The notes beneath the pieces were generated by a model that was given only the letters and a program-made list of their open reading frames with translations, had not been told where the DNA came from and did no database searches. The position numbers were made by a program, and so were the translations under genes. This document shows, in pieces, positions 52,471-58,937 of a stretch of DNA of 58,937 nt. Numbering within the stretch: position 1 is the stretch's first letter; each line of letters opens with the position of its first letter. The stretch comes from Ruminococcus sp. (GTDB taxonomy: Bacteria > Bacillota > Clostridia > Oscillospirales > Ruminococcaceae): positions 1 to 58,937 of the forward strand of contig JAFVCV010000009.1 in NCBI GenBank assembly GCA_017478965.1. The letters run 5' to 3'.

Positions 52471-53223
52471 ATGAACGTAGCAGTGATATTTGCCGGGGGC
52501 AGCGGAGTGCGCATGGGCGCAGGCATACCCAAGCAGTTTTTAGAGATAAACGGCAAACCCATAATAGTACACACACTGGAACTTTTCGAGAACCACAACG
52601 ATATCGACAGGATATATGTGGTGATGCTCAGTGAATATATACCCTATATGAACAAGCTGGTAAAGCGTTTCGCCCTTGATAAGGTGGCCGACGTCATACC
52701 CGGCGGCGAGACCGGTCAGGACTCTATATACAACGGCCTGAAAAGAGCCGCTCAGGACTGTCCTGAGGACTCGGTGGTGCTCATTCACGACGGCGTAAGG
52801 CCATGGGTGAGCTATGATACTATCTCAAGGAATATCCAGGGGGCCAGGGAAAACGGCAACGCCATCACCTGCACACCCTGTTTTGAAACTATACTTATGA
52901 GCACCAACGGCACTACCGTGGAACAGGTCCCCTACCGAAAGGACACCTACGCCGCCCAGGCCCCCCAGAGCTTTATGCTTGGGGAGATAATAGCGGACCA
53001 CGAAAAGATAAGGGCCACACCGGAAAGGTATGAGAACCTGGTGGACAGCTGCACGCTTATCAAAAAGCTGGGCAAGGAGGCCCATATGGTAGAGGGCAAC
53101 CGGGGGAACATAAAGGTCACTACCCCCGAGGACGTTTATATGTACAGAGCGCTTATCCAGTACCGTGAGAACGAACAGGCCTTCGGCATCGGCGCTACGC
53201 CGGATATACTGAAATTCAAGTGA
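52471..53223 (+). CDS. IspD/TarI-family cytidylyltransferase
   Basis: The product is 250 residues from the ATG at 52471 (GGAGG seven bases before). The CTP-binding N-terminus is VIFAGGSGVRMGAGIPKQFL, then VLIHDGVRPWVSYDTI and VKVTTPEDVYMYRALIQYRE. The same fold makes CDP-methylerythritol (IspD) or CDP-ribitol (TarI). Placed between TagF-like and surface genes, a TarI-like role in polymer synthesis is more likely than isoprenoid synthesis, but this is inference. Confidence 0.88.
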   Translation: MNVAVIFAGGSGVRMGAGIPKQFLEINGKPIIVHTLELFENHNDIDRIYVVMLSEYIPYMNKLVKRFALDKVADVIPGGETGQDSIYNGLKRAAQDCPEDSVVLIHDGVRPWVSYDTISRNIQGARENGNAITCTPCFETILMSTNGTTVEQVPYRKDTYAAQAPQSFMLGEIIADHEKIRATPERYENLVDSCTLIKKLGKEAHMVEGNRGNIKVTTPEDVYMYRALIQYRENEQAFGIGATPDILKFK

Positions 53224-53224
53224 T

Positions 53225-54421
53225 ATGAAAAAGAGAAACGACAAAAAAGCCGCTCCGGGAGGGATAGTCACCGTTTCGGTCTTTCTGACGATCATCCTAG
53301 GCTTCGGGGCCGCCAGTATCATCTGCCCGGACAGGGAATTCTCAGATATGGAGAACCGCAGGCTCCAGCAGGCCCCGGAGTTTTCTCTGCAAAGACTCAG
53401 GGACGGCACCTTTACCTCGGACATCGAGAAATATATGTCCGACCAGATATTTTTAAAGGACCAGCTGGTGGGACTTCGCACAGCTGCCGACAGGGCACTG
53501 GCTAAGTCATATCTCAACGGGGTCTACTTCGGCAAGGACGGCTATTATTTGCAGGACTTTCAGCTCAATGAAGAGATGATAAGGAAGAACATGGGCTGCC
53601 TGACGGACTTCGCTGAAACAGTTAAGGGAAGTGCCGAGGTCAGTATGCTCCTCGCCCCCAATTCTATCTCTGTCCTTTCAGAAAAGCTGCCCGGCTTCAC
53701 CCAGACCGACGACCAGCGCCGGGCGGTGGCCATTGCAGAGGAAATGGCGCAGGACGGGGGCTTTGAGAGCTTTTTCTGCCCCCTGGCCTTTATGCAGGAA
53801 AATGAAGACAAGGACAGCTTTTATTACCGCACCGACCACCACTGGACCGATGCAGGCGCCAGAGCCGCCTATGATCTGTTCCTTGACAGCCAGGGAAAGC
53901 CCACGGTGCCGGCGCCGGAAAGCTATAAGGAGCTTCCGGGCTTTTTGGGCACCCTCTACTCAAAGGCCCCGCAGACCGGGGTCAGGGCCGACACCGTATA
54001 CCTGCCGGAGTGCGGCGAGGTAACGGTGAGCTATATCTCCCCCGCCGGGGACCATCAGGTCCCGGCCGAGTGTGAGGAGCAGGAGGGAGTGAGCTGGAAG
54101 TCCGGCCTTTACGCCGCAGAGCCTATGGAGACAAAGGATAAGTACGCCGCCATCATGGGCGGGAACTTCGCCCTTTGCGAGATAGAGACTTCGGCGGACA
54201 GCGACGAGAGCATACTCATACTGAAAGACAGCTACGCCAATGCGGTGCTGCCGTATCTTTGCAGGAACTATCGTCATATAAGCCTTATCGACCTGAGGTA
54301 CTACCACATGGAGGAGCGCACAGTCTCTGAGTATCTCAAAGAAAAGGGTATACAGAAAGTCCTTTGCATCTACAATATAGACTTTCTCAATTCGGATAAT
54401 AATTTTGTTTGGCTGGAGTGA
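53225..54421 (+). CDS. DHHW-family membrane-anchored protein (AlgJ/X-like)
   Basis: This 398-residue protein has a short cytoplasmic N-terminus and one membrane anchor (about 14-36, TVSVFLTIILGFGAASIIC). An extracellular SGNH-hydrolase-like domain contains FYYRTDHHWTDAGARAAYDL, the DHHW signature, and SILILKDSYANAVLPYL. Proteins of this family are related to alginate O-acetylation factors and may modify surface polymers. It starts 1 base after the IspD-like gene and its stop overlaps the next gene. Confidence 0.85.
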   Translation: MKKRNDKKAAPGGIVTVSVFLTIILGFGAASIICPDREFSDMENRRLQQAPEFSLQRLRDGTFTSDIEKYMSDQIFLKDQLVGLRTAADRALAKSYLNGVYFGKDGYYLQDFQLNEEMIRKNMGCLTDFAETVKGSAEVSMLLAPNSISVLSEKLPGFTQTDDQRRAVAIAEEMAQDGGFESFFCPLAFMQENEDKDSFYYRTDHHWTDAGARAAYDLFLDSQGKPTVPAPESYKELPGFLGTLYSKAPQTGVRADTVYLPECGEVTVSYISPAGDHQVPAECEEQEGVSWKSGLYAAEPMETKDKYAAIMGGNFALCEIETSADSDESILILKDSYANAVLPYLCRNYRHISLIDLRYYHMEERTVSEYLKEKGIQKVLCIYNIDFLNSDNNFVWLE

Positions 54422-54429
54422 TGAGCATT

Positions 54430-55497
54430 ATGAAACTTACAGATAACAGTATTTTGCAGGAGGATATCGAGAGAGCGAGCAGCTCTGGATGTGTGGACTG
54501 GGAGCAGCTCAGAGGCAGGAGCGTATTGGTCACAGGCGCCACCGGACTGATAGGCGGGCTGCTGGTAATGACCCTTCTCAGCGCCAATGAGCGTCTCGGC
54601 CTTGGCATGAGGGTCATAGCTGCCGTCAGGAACGAGCAGAAGGCTAAGGAACTGTTCAGGTATGCAGGAACGGACCTTTCCCTTGCGGTGGGAGACATCA
54701 CCTCGCCCCTTGACGTCAGCGGGGATATCGACTACATCGTCCACGGCGCATCTGCCACCAGCTCGAAGTATTTCGTTGAACACCCGGTGGAAACTATAAT
54801 CACTGCCCTTTCCGGCACCAGGAACGTGCTGGAGCTTGCCAGGGAGAAGAAGGTCATGGGCATGGTCTATCTTTCATCGCTGGAAGTATACGGCGTGGTG
54901 GACGAGGACCACGGTCCGGTGGACGAGAACTGTTTCGGCAGGATCGACCCTATGAGCGTGCGCAGCAGCTATTCAGAGGGAAAGCGCATGGCCGAGAACC
55001 TGTGCGCTTCCTACTGCGGCGAATACGGCGTGAACGTCAGCGTCTGCCGGCTCTGTCAGACCTTCGGGGCAGGTGTACAGTATAACGACGGCAGAGTATT
55101 CGCACAGTTTGCCCGCAGCGTCATCGAGGGCAAGGATATAGTACTCAGAACAGACGGAAGTACCAAACGGAACTACTGCTATATAAGCGACGCAGTCACA
55201 GGCATACTCGCTGTCCTTCTGAAAGGCGAAAAGGGCATGGCCTACAATATCGCCAATAAGGACACGCTGATCTCAATAAAAGATATGGCACAGCTGGTTA
55301 TCGGACTTTGTCCCCAAAGCGGCTCAAAGCTGACTTTTGATATAGCCGAGGACGCTGAAAAGCTGGGCTATAACCCCAAGGTCATACTGGACCTTGCCAC
55401 CGGACGGGCCGAGGCTATCGGCTGGAGAGCGGAGGTAGGTTTAGAGGAAATGTTCAGAAGGCTGATAGCGAGCATGAAAAATACACAGACCTCATAA
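54430..55497 (+). CDS. NAD-dependent epimerase/dehydratase (extended SDR)
   Basis: The product is 355 residues. The start is either the ATG at 54421, overlapping the upstream stop, or the ATG at 54430, which has a better-spaced GGAG. The Rossmann motif is VLVTGATGLIGGLLVM (about 30-45), the catalytic YxxxK is SYSEGKRMAENL (about 180) and SSLEVYG is upstream. It converts nucleotide sugars or a related polyol precursor. Cluster position suggests it supplies the surface polymer. Confidence 0.9.
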   Translation: MKLTDNSILQEDIERASSSGCVDWEQLRGRSVLVTGATGLIGGLLVMTLLSANERLGLGMRVIAAVRNEQKAKELFRYAGTDLSLAVGDITSPLDVSGDIDYIVHGASATSSKYFVEHPVETIITALSGTRNVLELAREKKVMGMVYLSSLEVYGVVDEDHGPVDENCFGRIDPMSVRSSYSEGKRMAENLCASYCGEYGVNVSVCRLCQTFGAGVQYNDGRVFAQFARSVIEGKDIVLRTDGSTKRNYCYISDAVTGILAVLLKGEKGMAYNIANKDTLISIKDMAQLVIGLCPQSGSKLTFDIAEDAEKLGYNPKVILDLATGRAEAIGWRAEVGLEEMFRRLIASMKNTQTS

Positions 55498-55527
55498 GAT
55501 CGCACCCATCTTTCAGAATGACCGAAT

Positions 55528-55564
55528 AAGACCGGCAGTTCACTTCGGACCGCCGGTCTTTTCT
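55528..55564 (+). terminator. Terminator of the surface polymer operon
   Basis: AAGACCGGC (55528-55536) pairs with GCCGGTCTT (55552-55560), followed by TTTCTAT. It overlaps the end of the opposing small gene. Confidence 0.8.
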
Positions 55565-55761
55565 ATACCGTATCTTTCATAAAATCTCTGGATATCTTCC
55601 TCCCCGAGGACCAGCTCACCATACATGAGCCTGCCGGTGCGGCGGTCAAAAAAGCCTATGGTCTTCTCCCCTGTGCAGGCGGAGCTTTGTATTCGCACCT
55701 CCATACCCGCACATTCCTCAGGGACCTTTCCCCTGTCAGGCCTTTTCACAAAAAGTCCCAT
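55540..55761 (-). CDS. Small conserved-looking protein of unknown function, paired with FliB-like gene
   Basis: This 73-residue protein has a good GGGGAGGG site seven bases before the ATG and starts 3 bases after the FliB-like stop. It contains a beta-rich core (GEKTIGFFDRRTGRLMYGEL) and a helix (EEDIQRFYERYGIE). No motif is recognised. The tight spacing suggests functional linkage with the FliB-like gene. Confidence 0.65.
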   Translation of the reverse strand: MGLFVKRPDRGKVPEECAGMEVRIQSSACTGEKTIGFFDRRTGRLMYGELVLGEEDIQRFYERYGIEKTGGPK

Positions 55762-55764
55762 TAC

Positions 55765-56898
55765 CTATCCCTCCCCGAAAATAAGCCCGCAAAGGATATC
55801 CGAGTTCAGTCCCCCGTCCTGTATCTCGCCGTAAATAATATCCATATTGTCGGCGTCATACTCTATCTCCTTGGAGAATTCCTTCACAAGAAAACACCTG
55901 CGCTCCTTATCCGGCAAGGCTCCGTTTTCAGCATATTCCCTCAGAAATAACAGCCTTACCGCCAGGGTGCAGAACACAGCCATGAAAAGCCGCTCCTTCA
56001 CAGCGTAGTCCCTGACAGCCTTGATAAGATACCTGTAGATAAAATACACCGCCAGATTTTCCAGCTCGTAGGAAGACCCGCCGTATTCCCTGTCAAAACG
56101 GCCCTCGCACTCCGCTATCCTCTCTATGTCCTCCCGGGTAAGAGAAAAAAGCTCACCAAAGCCGCCGTCCAGATATTCCATCTTCCCCATTATCTCAGCC
56201 ATTCGCCCAAGTCCCTGGTCCTCATGGATATAGTAATGGTCCCCGGCCTCGTTCATCATCTCTATGCGAAAACCGTCTATGGCAAGCATACCGCTTATCT
56301 GCTTTAACCTTTTCACGTCCTCATCAAAGACCGCCTGCTGGATATCCTCTGCACTGAATACCACCATTCCCAGCCTTTGCAGCACCGTAAATCCCCGGTC
56401 CTGCAAAATGTCTATGAGCCGCTCCCTTATCATTTTCACACCCTCGAAGAGCTTTGAGTCGAACTCCAGAGAGTCAGTTTCTTCGTCGGTCTGCCGCTCG
56501 CTGAAAACTATGGGCCTCTCATGCCCCATCAGCAGCCTTGCGGCCTCCTCACAGCTCAGCCCCACGCCGGCCTCCTTGTAGTCCCCGAACCATTCGTAGA
56601 ACCTTGGGTGCTCCCGGCAGATCTCCGAGATGTGCCCCTCGCCGTAAAGCAGCTGCAATCCGCACAGTCCCTTCCCGTTCATGAAGGGACAGCCACCTTC
56701 ATGCTTCATATAAAGGCAGCCCTCTTCCTCATAAACACTGTCCACGAATCTTACCGCCAAAGGGTCCCGGAGGCCGCTGTAAAACTCAAATGTCCTGCGG
56801 TCTACCTCTATATCCCAGCCCGTGCGGCAGCAGTTGTCCCTGCAGTCCCCGCATATGCAGCGAAACTGTAAAAAAATATCAGGATAATGCAGCGTCAC
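55765..56898 (-). CDS. FliB-family flagellin lysine-N-methylase-like protein
   Basis: This 377-residue protein starts at GTG. The Cys-rich N-terminus (FRCICGDCRDNCCRTGWDIE; then CPFMNGKGLCGLQLLYGEG and EHPRFYEWFG) is the FliB signature, suggesting a metal-cluster or zinc site. FliB methylates flagellin lysines in enteric bacteria. Here no flagellar gene is in the window, and the likely genus is largely non-motile, so another protein substrate is plausible. The 73-residue gene follows closely. Ends in TAG. Confidence 0.85.
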   Translation of the reverse strand: MTLHYPDIFLQFRCICGDCRDNCCRTGWDIEVDRRTFEFYSGLRDPLAVRFVDSVYEEEGCLYMKHEGGCPFMNGKGLCGLQLLYGEGHISEICREHPRFYEWFGDYKEAGVGLSCEEAARLLMGHERPIVFSERQTDEETDSLEFDSKLFEGVKMIRERLIDILQDRGFTVLQRLGMVVFSAEDIQQAVFDEDVKRLKQISGMLAIDGFRIEMMNEAGDHYYIHEDQGLGRMAEIMGKMEYLDGGFGELFSLTREDIERIAECEGRFDREYGGSSYELENLAVYFIYRYLIKAVRDYAVKERLFMAVFCTLAVRLLFLREYAENGALPDKERRCFLVKEFSKEIEYDADNMDIIYGEIQDGGLNSDILCGLIFGEG

Positions 56899-56958
56899 TT
56901 CCCTGCACCCTCTTTCTGTTATAATTATCCCCCTCGCCGCTGACGAGGGGGCCGCTGT

Positions 56959-58059
56959 TTATTGCATATCAGTATTCCTGTTTTTCAGGAGCTTCTGTCT
57001 CTTTCTTTCGTGCATATTCATATAGACTTTCTCTGCAAAGTCCACTATCTTCTTCATGACAGGCTTGAAGGTGTAGAAATACTCTCCCGCATAGGTCACT
57101 ACCTCGCCGTTAAAGCCCTTCTTGAACTTGTATACGCCGTAGTTGGGGTTTGTCTCGTCCTTGTAGAAAGGTATGCCCATGAAATCATAAATGAAATTCT
57201 TCCCCTCGATCGCCCAGTTTATCATGGTCCACTGCATAAGATAGTTGGGGTAAAGGTTGCGGTGGTGGTTAGCCGATGCACCGTATACATAGCAGGTCTT
57301 GCCTGCGTACTGAGTGGTGATGGCGCCGGAAAGAGGTATCTTCTTGCCGTCCTCGTCCACATAGCACATGAACATCCTCGCATGGTCCTTGCCAAGACCC
57401 TCCAAGAACTTCACAAAATAATCCTTGCCCCTGATGGAAAAGCCGTCCCTTATGCCCGTGGCCTCCATGAGCGGATAGAAGTCGTCCAGAGCCTCCGTGC
57501 CGCAGACCTCACAGTAAACGCCCTTCTTGGGGCCTTTTCTTATCCTGTTGCGCCAGTCCGGCTTAAAGCTTGCCATGACCTCGTCGGGGGTCTTGCCCTC
57601 GATGTTTCTCAGCATATAATTGTTCCTTGCCTGTATGGTAGTAAGCTCCGCTGCGTCCTCTATGTGGGAAAAGCCCATGTCGGTGATTATCTTCGACATC
57701 TCCCTGTCCTTCTCCTCAAAGGGCGGGTCCATCATGAACTGGTAAGCCCGGTGTTTCTTGGCCAGGACCTTTATGCCCTCGAAAATATCCGCCATGACCT
57801 CCTTATCGCTCCAGTCGCAGGTGGGTCCGTGGGGAGCGTAAAGAAAAGTAACACCGAAAAAAGGTATCTTCTTTATGAGCACCAGACAGGTGCCCCTTAT
57901 CCTGCCCTCACCGTCCCTGGATATCACTGCGTCCCAGCCCCAGTTCTCCTTGACCTTAGGCCACCTGAGGGACTGCATAAAGTTGCCGTAAACGCTGTTT
58001 TTCGCAAAGTTTTCGTATTCCTTCAGAAGCTGTTTGTTCTTCTTGTCTATTATCTCCAT
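56959..58059 (-). CDS. FemABX-family peptidoglycan bridge aminoacyltransferase
   Basis: The product is 366 residues from the ATG at 58059 (GAGAGG seven bases before); an upstream extension is unsupported. The protein has two GNAT-like domains. Family landmarks are GNFMQSLRWPKVKENWGWDA at the N-terminus, FSIRGKDYFVKFLEGLGKDH in the middle and YDFMGIPFYKDETNPNYGVY towards the end. It transfers amino acids from tRNA to the peptidoglycan stem peptide. The donor amino acid is unknown. Confidence 0.92.
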   Translation of the reverse strand: MEIIDKKNKQLLKEYENFAKNSVYGNFMQSLRWPKVKENWGWDAVISRDGEGRIRGTCLVLIKKIPFFGVTFLYAPHGPTCDWSDKEVMADIFEGIKVLAKKHRAYQFMMDPPFEEKDREMSKIITDMGFSHIEDAAELTTIQARNNYMLRNIEGKTPDEVMASFKPDWRNRIRKGPKKGVYCEVCGTEALDDFYPLMEATGIRDGFSIRGKDYFVKFLEGLGKDHARMFMCYVDEDGKKIPLSGAITTQYAGKTCYVYGASANHHRNLYPNYLMQWTMINWAIEGKNFIYDFMGIPFYKDETNPNYGVYKFKKGFNGEVVTYAGEYFYTFKPVMKKIVDFAEKVYMNMHERKRQKLLKNRNTDMQ

Positions 58060-58138
58060 AGATCTACCTCTCCGCTTTTTTACACCAGAATATTTACAAA
58101 ACGCCATAATAGCGCCTTAATAGTACAATTACACTATA

Positions 58139-58167
58139 ATTATACTATGCCCCCCACTAAAAATCAA
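58139..58167 (-). promoter_or_regulatory. Promoter of the FemABX gene
   Basis: On the minus strand TTGATT (58162-58167), 17 bases, TATAAT (58139-58144). Confidence 0.8.
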
Positions 58168-58257
58168 TAGACTATTTACACAAAACAGCGTATTGATTGA
58201 AGAGATTTTGCATATATTATGGGCATTTTCCCGGCTCTCATGCAGAGCCCTCGGTGC

Positions 58258-58286
58258 TTGACAATCGAGGCGAAATGCTTTATAAT
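58258..58286 (+). promoter_or_regulatory. Consensus SigA promoter of the terminal membrane protein
   Basis: TTGACA (58258-58263), 17 bases, TATAAT (58281-58286). A perfect small hairpin GGCTCT/AGAGCC (58233-58250) lies just upstream. The 326-base gap holds nothing else. Confidence 0.92.
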
Positions 58287-58385
58287 ATAGAATGACTAAA
58301 AATGTCCGGGCACAGATGTATATACATTTCTCCCGGCAATGCGTGAAAGAAAAACGGATAACGGCTAAAGGGGACGTGATGCAGG

Positions 58386-58898
58386 ATGAAAAAACTTACC
58401 AGGGAGCTTGACAGGTTCATGAAAAAAACTCTAAAATTTGCAAAAGCCAATAATAAAGAGGCCGTAAGAATAAACCGTATGCTTACTGACAAGGCTAAGA
58501 AGAGAAAGCCAAATACAGCAGGCGAGGCCAGCAGCGAACTGATAATGTTCATAACGGGACTGCTGCTGCTGGGCGGAGGAGTGTTCTGGCTCCTGAACAC
58601 CTTCCAGGTACACACCAGCTTCGGCGAGGGCTACTACTTAGGTTCCGCCAGGATAAACAGCGGGGTCATACTTCTGCCCCTGCTCATCGGCGTAGCTTTA
58701 GCCTTTTTCCTTCCGGGCAAAAAGCGGTTCATAGGCTACGGAGTAATGGCCTTGGGACTAATCTGCATAGTCCTGGTCCTTATATCTTCAGTGTCTATTT
58801 CCATAAGACACACCTCCCTTTTCGCTTTTGTCCTGATGCTGGCTATGATATTCGCCGGTGCAGGACTGCTGATGAAGTCCCTTTCGGGGAAAAAATAA
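58386..58898 (+). CDS. Small membrane protein of unknown function
   Basis: This 170-residue protein has a basic N-terminal 45 residues followed by four hydrophobic segments (for example MFITGLLLLGGGVFWLL and ILLPLLIGVALAFFLP). No family was recognised. It has a strong promoter and is followed 9 bases later by another gene. Confidence 0.7.
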   Translation: MKKLTRELDRFMKKTLKFAKANNKEAVRINRMLTDKAKKRKPNTAGEASSELIMFITGLLLLGGGVFWLLNTFQVHTSFGEGYYLGSARINSGVILLPLLIGVALAFFLPGKKRFIGYGVMALGLICIVLVLISSVSISIRHTSLFAFVLMLAMIFAGAGLLMKSLSGKK

Positions 58899-58907
58899 GG
58901 AGCAGCC

Positions 58908-58937
58908 ATGAATTTTCTGTGTTTGGGCACCGCCTTC
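58908..58937 (+). CDS. Start of a downstream gene (partial)
   Basis: An ATG preceded by AAGGAG begins MNFLCLGTAF and runs off the window. Ten residues are too few to assign a family. The spacing to the preceding gene suggests one operon. Confidence 0.6.
   Translation, partial: MNFLCLGTAF

Noticed and set aside
56962-58170. 402-codon plus-strand open frame opposite the FemABX gene
   Set aside because: The minus-strand frame has clear FemABX similarity and a good start; the plus frame shows no motif and is an effect of codon bias.

Overview
The window looks like a chromosomal segment of a Gram-positive anaerobe of the class Clostridia, most likely a Ruminococcus-like member of the Oscillospiraceae. 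The evidence is strong AAGGAGG-type ribosome binding sites, a perfect CIRCE operator before groESL, the Firmicute-type cluster decarboxylase-darA-holB, a DUF896 protein, Rnf subunits, teichoic-acid-type polymer genes, a FemABX transferase, a secreted GH16 beta-glucanase and an agr-like LytTR/GHKL two-component pair. The genus is an inference; no rRNA or tRNA gene is present to confirm it.

Layout. Bases 1-2270 hold the end of a solute-binding protein and two sugar ABC permeases. Bases 2338-9344 (minus strand) are a compact, unbroken phage-derived cassette: terminase small and large subunits, portal, prohead protease, major capsid, a connector, a tail-terminator-like protein, an unknown structural protein and a baseplate-hub-like protein. 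No integrase, repressor, replication, tape-measure, fibre or lysis gene accompanies it. Bases 9564-12623 (minus) carry a pseudouridine synthase, a membrane protein, a histidine phosphatase and an XRE regulator. Bases 12839-15646 (plus) carry rnfC, rnfD and shikimate kinase without the other rnf genes. Bases 15839-18271 hold an ECF sigma factor and a large anti-sigma-like membrane protein. An AT-rich orphan YezG-type immunity gene (18398-18859) lies between these and groESL (19060-20993).

Bases 21660-25172 hold an OmpR-family response regulator, a sensor kinase and an HtrA-type protease split by an in-frame TAG between protease and PDZ domains. Then come housekeeping genes: D-aminoacyl-tRNA deacylase, an aldose epimerase, a CPBP protease, an XRE regulator, a duplicated cyclophilin lipoprotein, a purine salvage operon (hpt, NCS2 permease, phosphoribosyltransferase), a WYL regulator with a DUF896 protein, a sigma-like protein with an amino-acid decarboxylase, darA-holB-ATP-grasp, and radC with a Cys/Met PLP enzyme. 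Next are pnuC behind a structured leader, an orphan fumarase alpha subunit, and a CPBP protease divergent from the LytTR/GHKL pair, followed by GH16. Bases 47521-50847 carry azlCD and two CobW-family metallochaperone GTPases. One CobW has a five-fold His/Asp/Glu repeat; the other appears fused to a TIGR03943/YcgQ-like domain. Bases 51160-55497 form a cell-surface polymer operon. The end holds a FliB-like protein, a FemABX transferase and a small membrane protein.

The most promising unexplained items are the tail-poor phage-head cassette, the orphan RnfCD pair with altered flavin motifs, the CobW pair, the pnuC leader RNA, the split HtrA, and a set of 11-bp-phased repeats in a 669-base gene-free region. 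All functional statements come from reading the sequence and from family knowledge; no database search was run.
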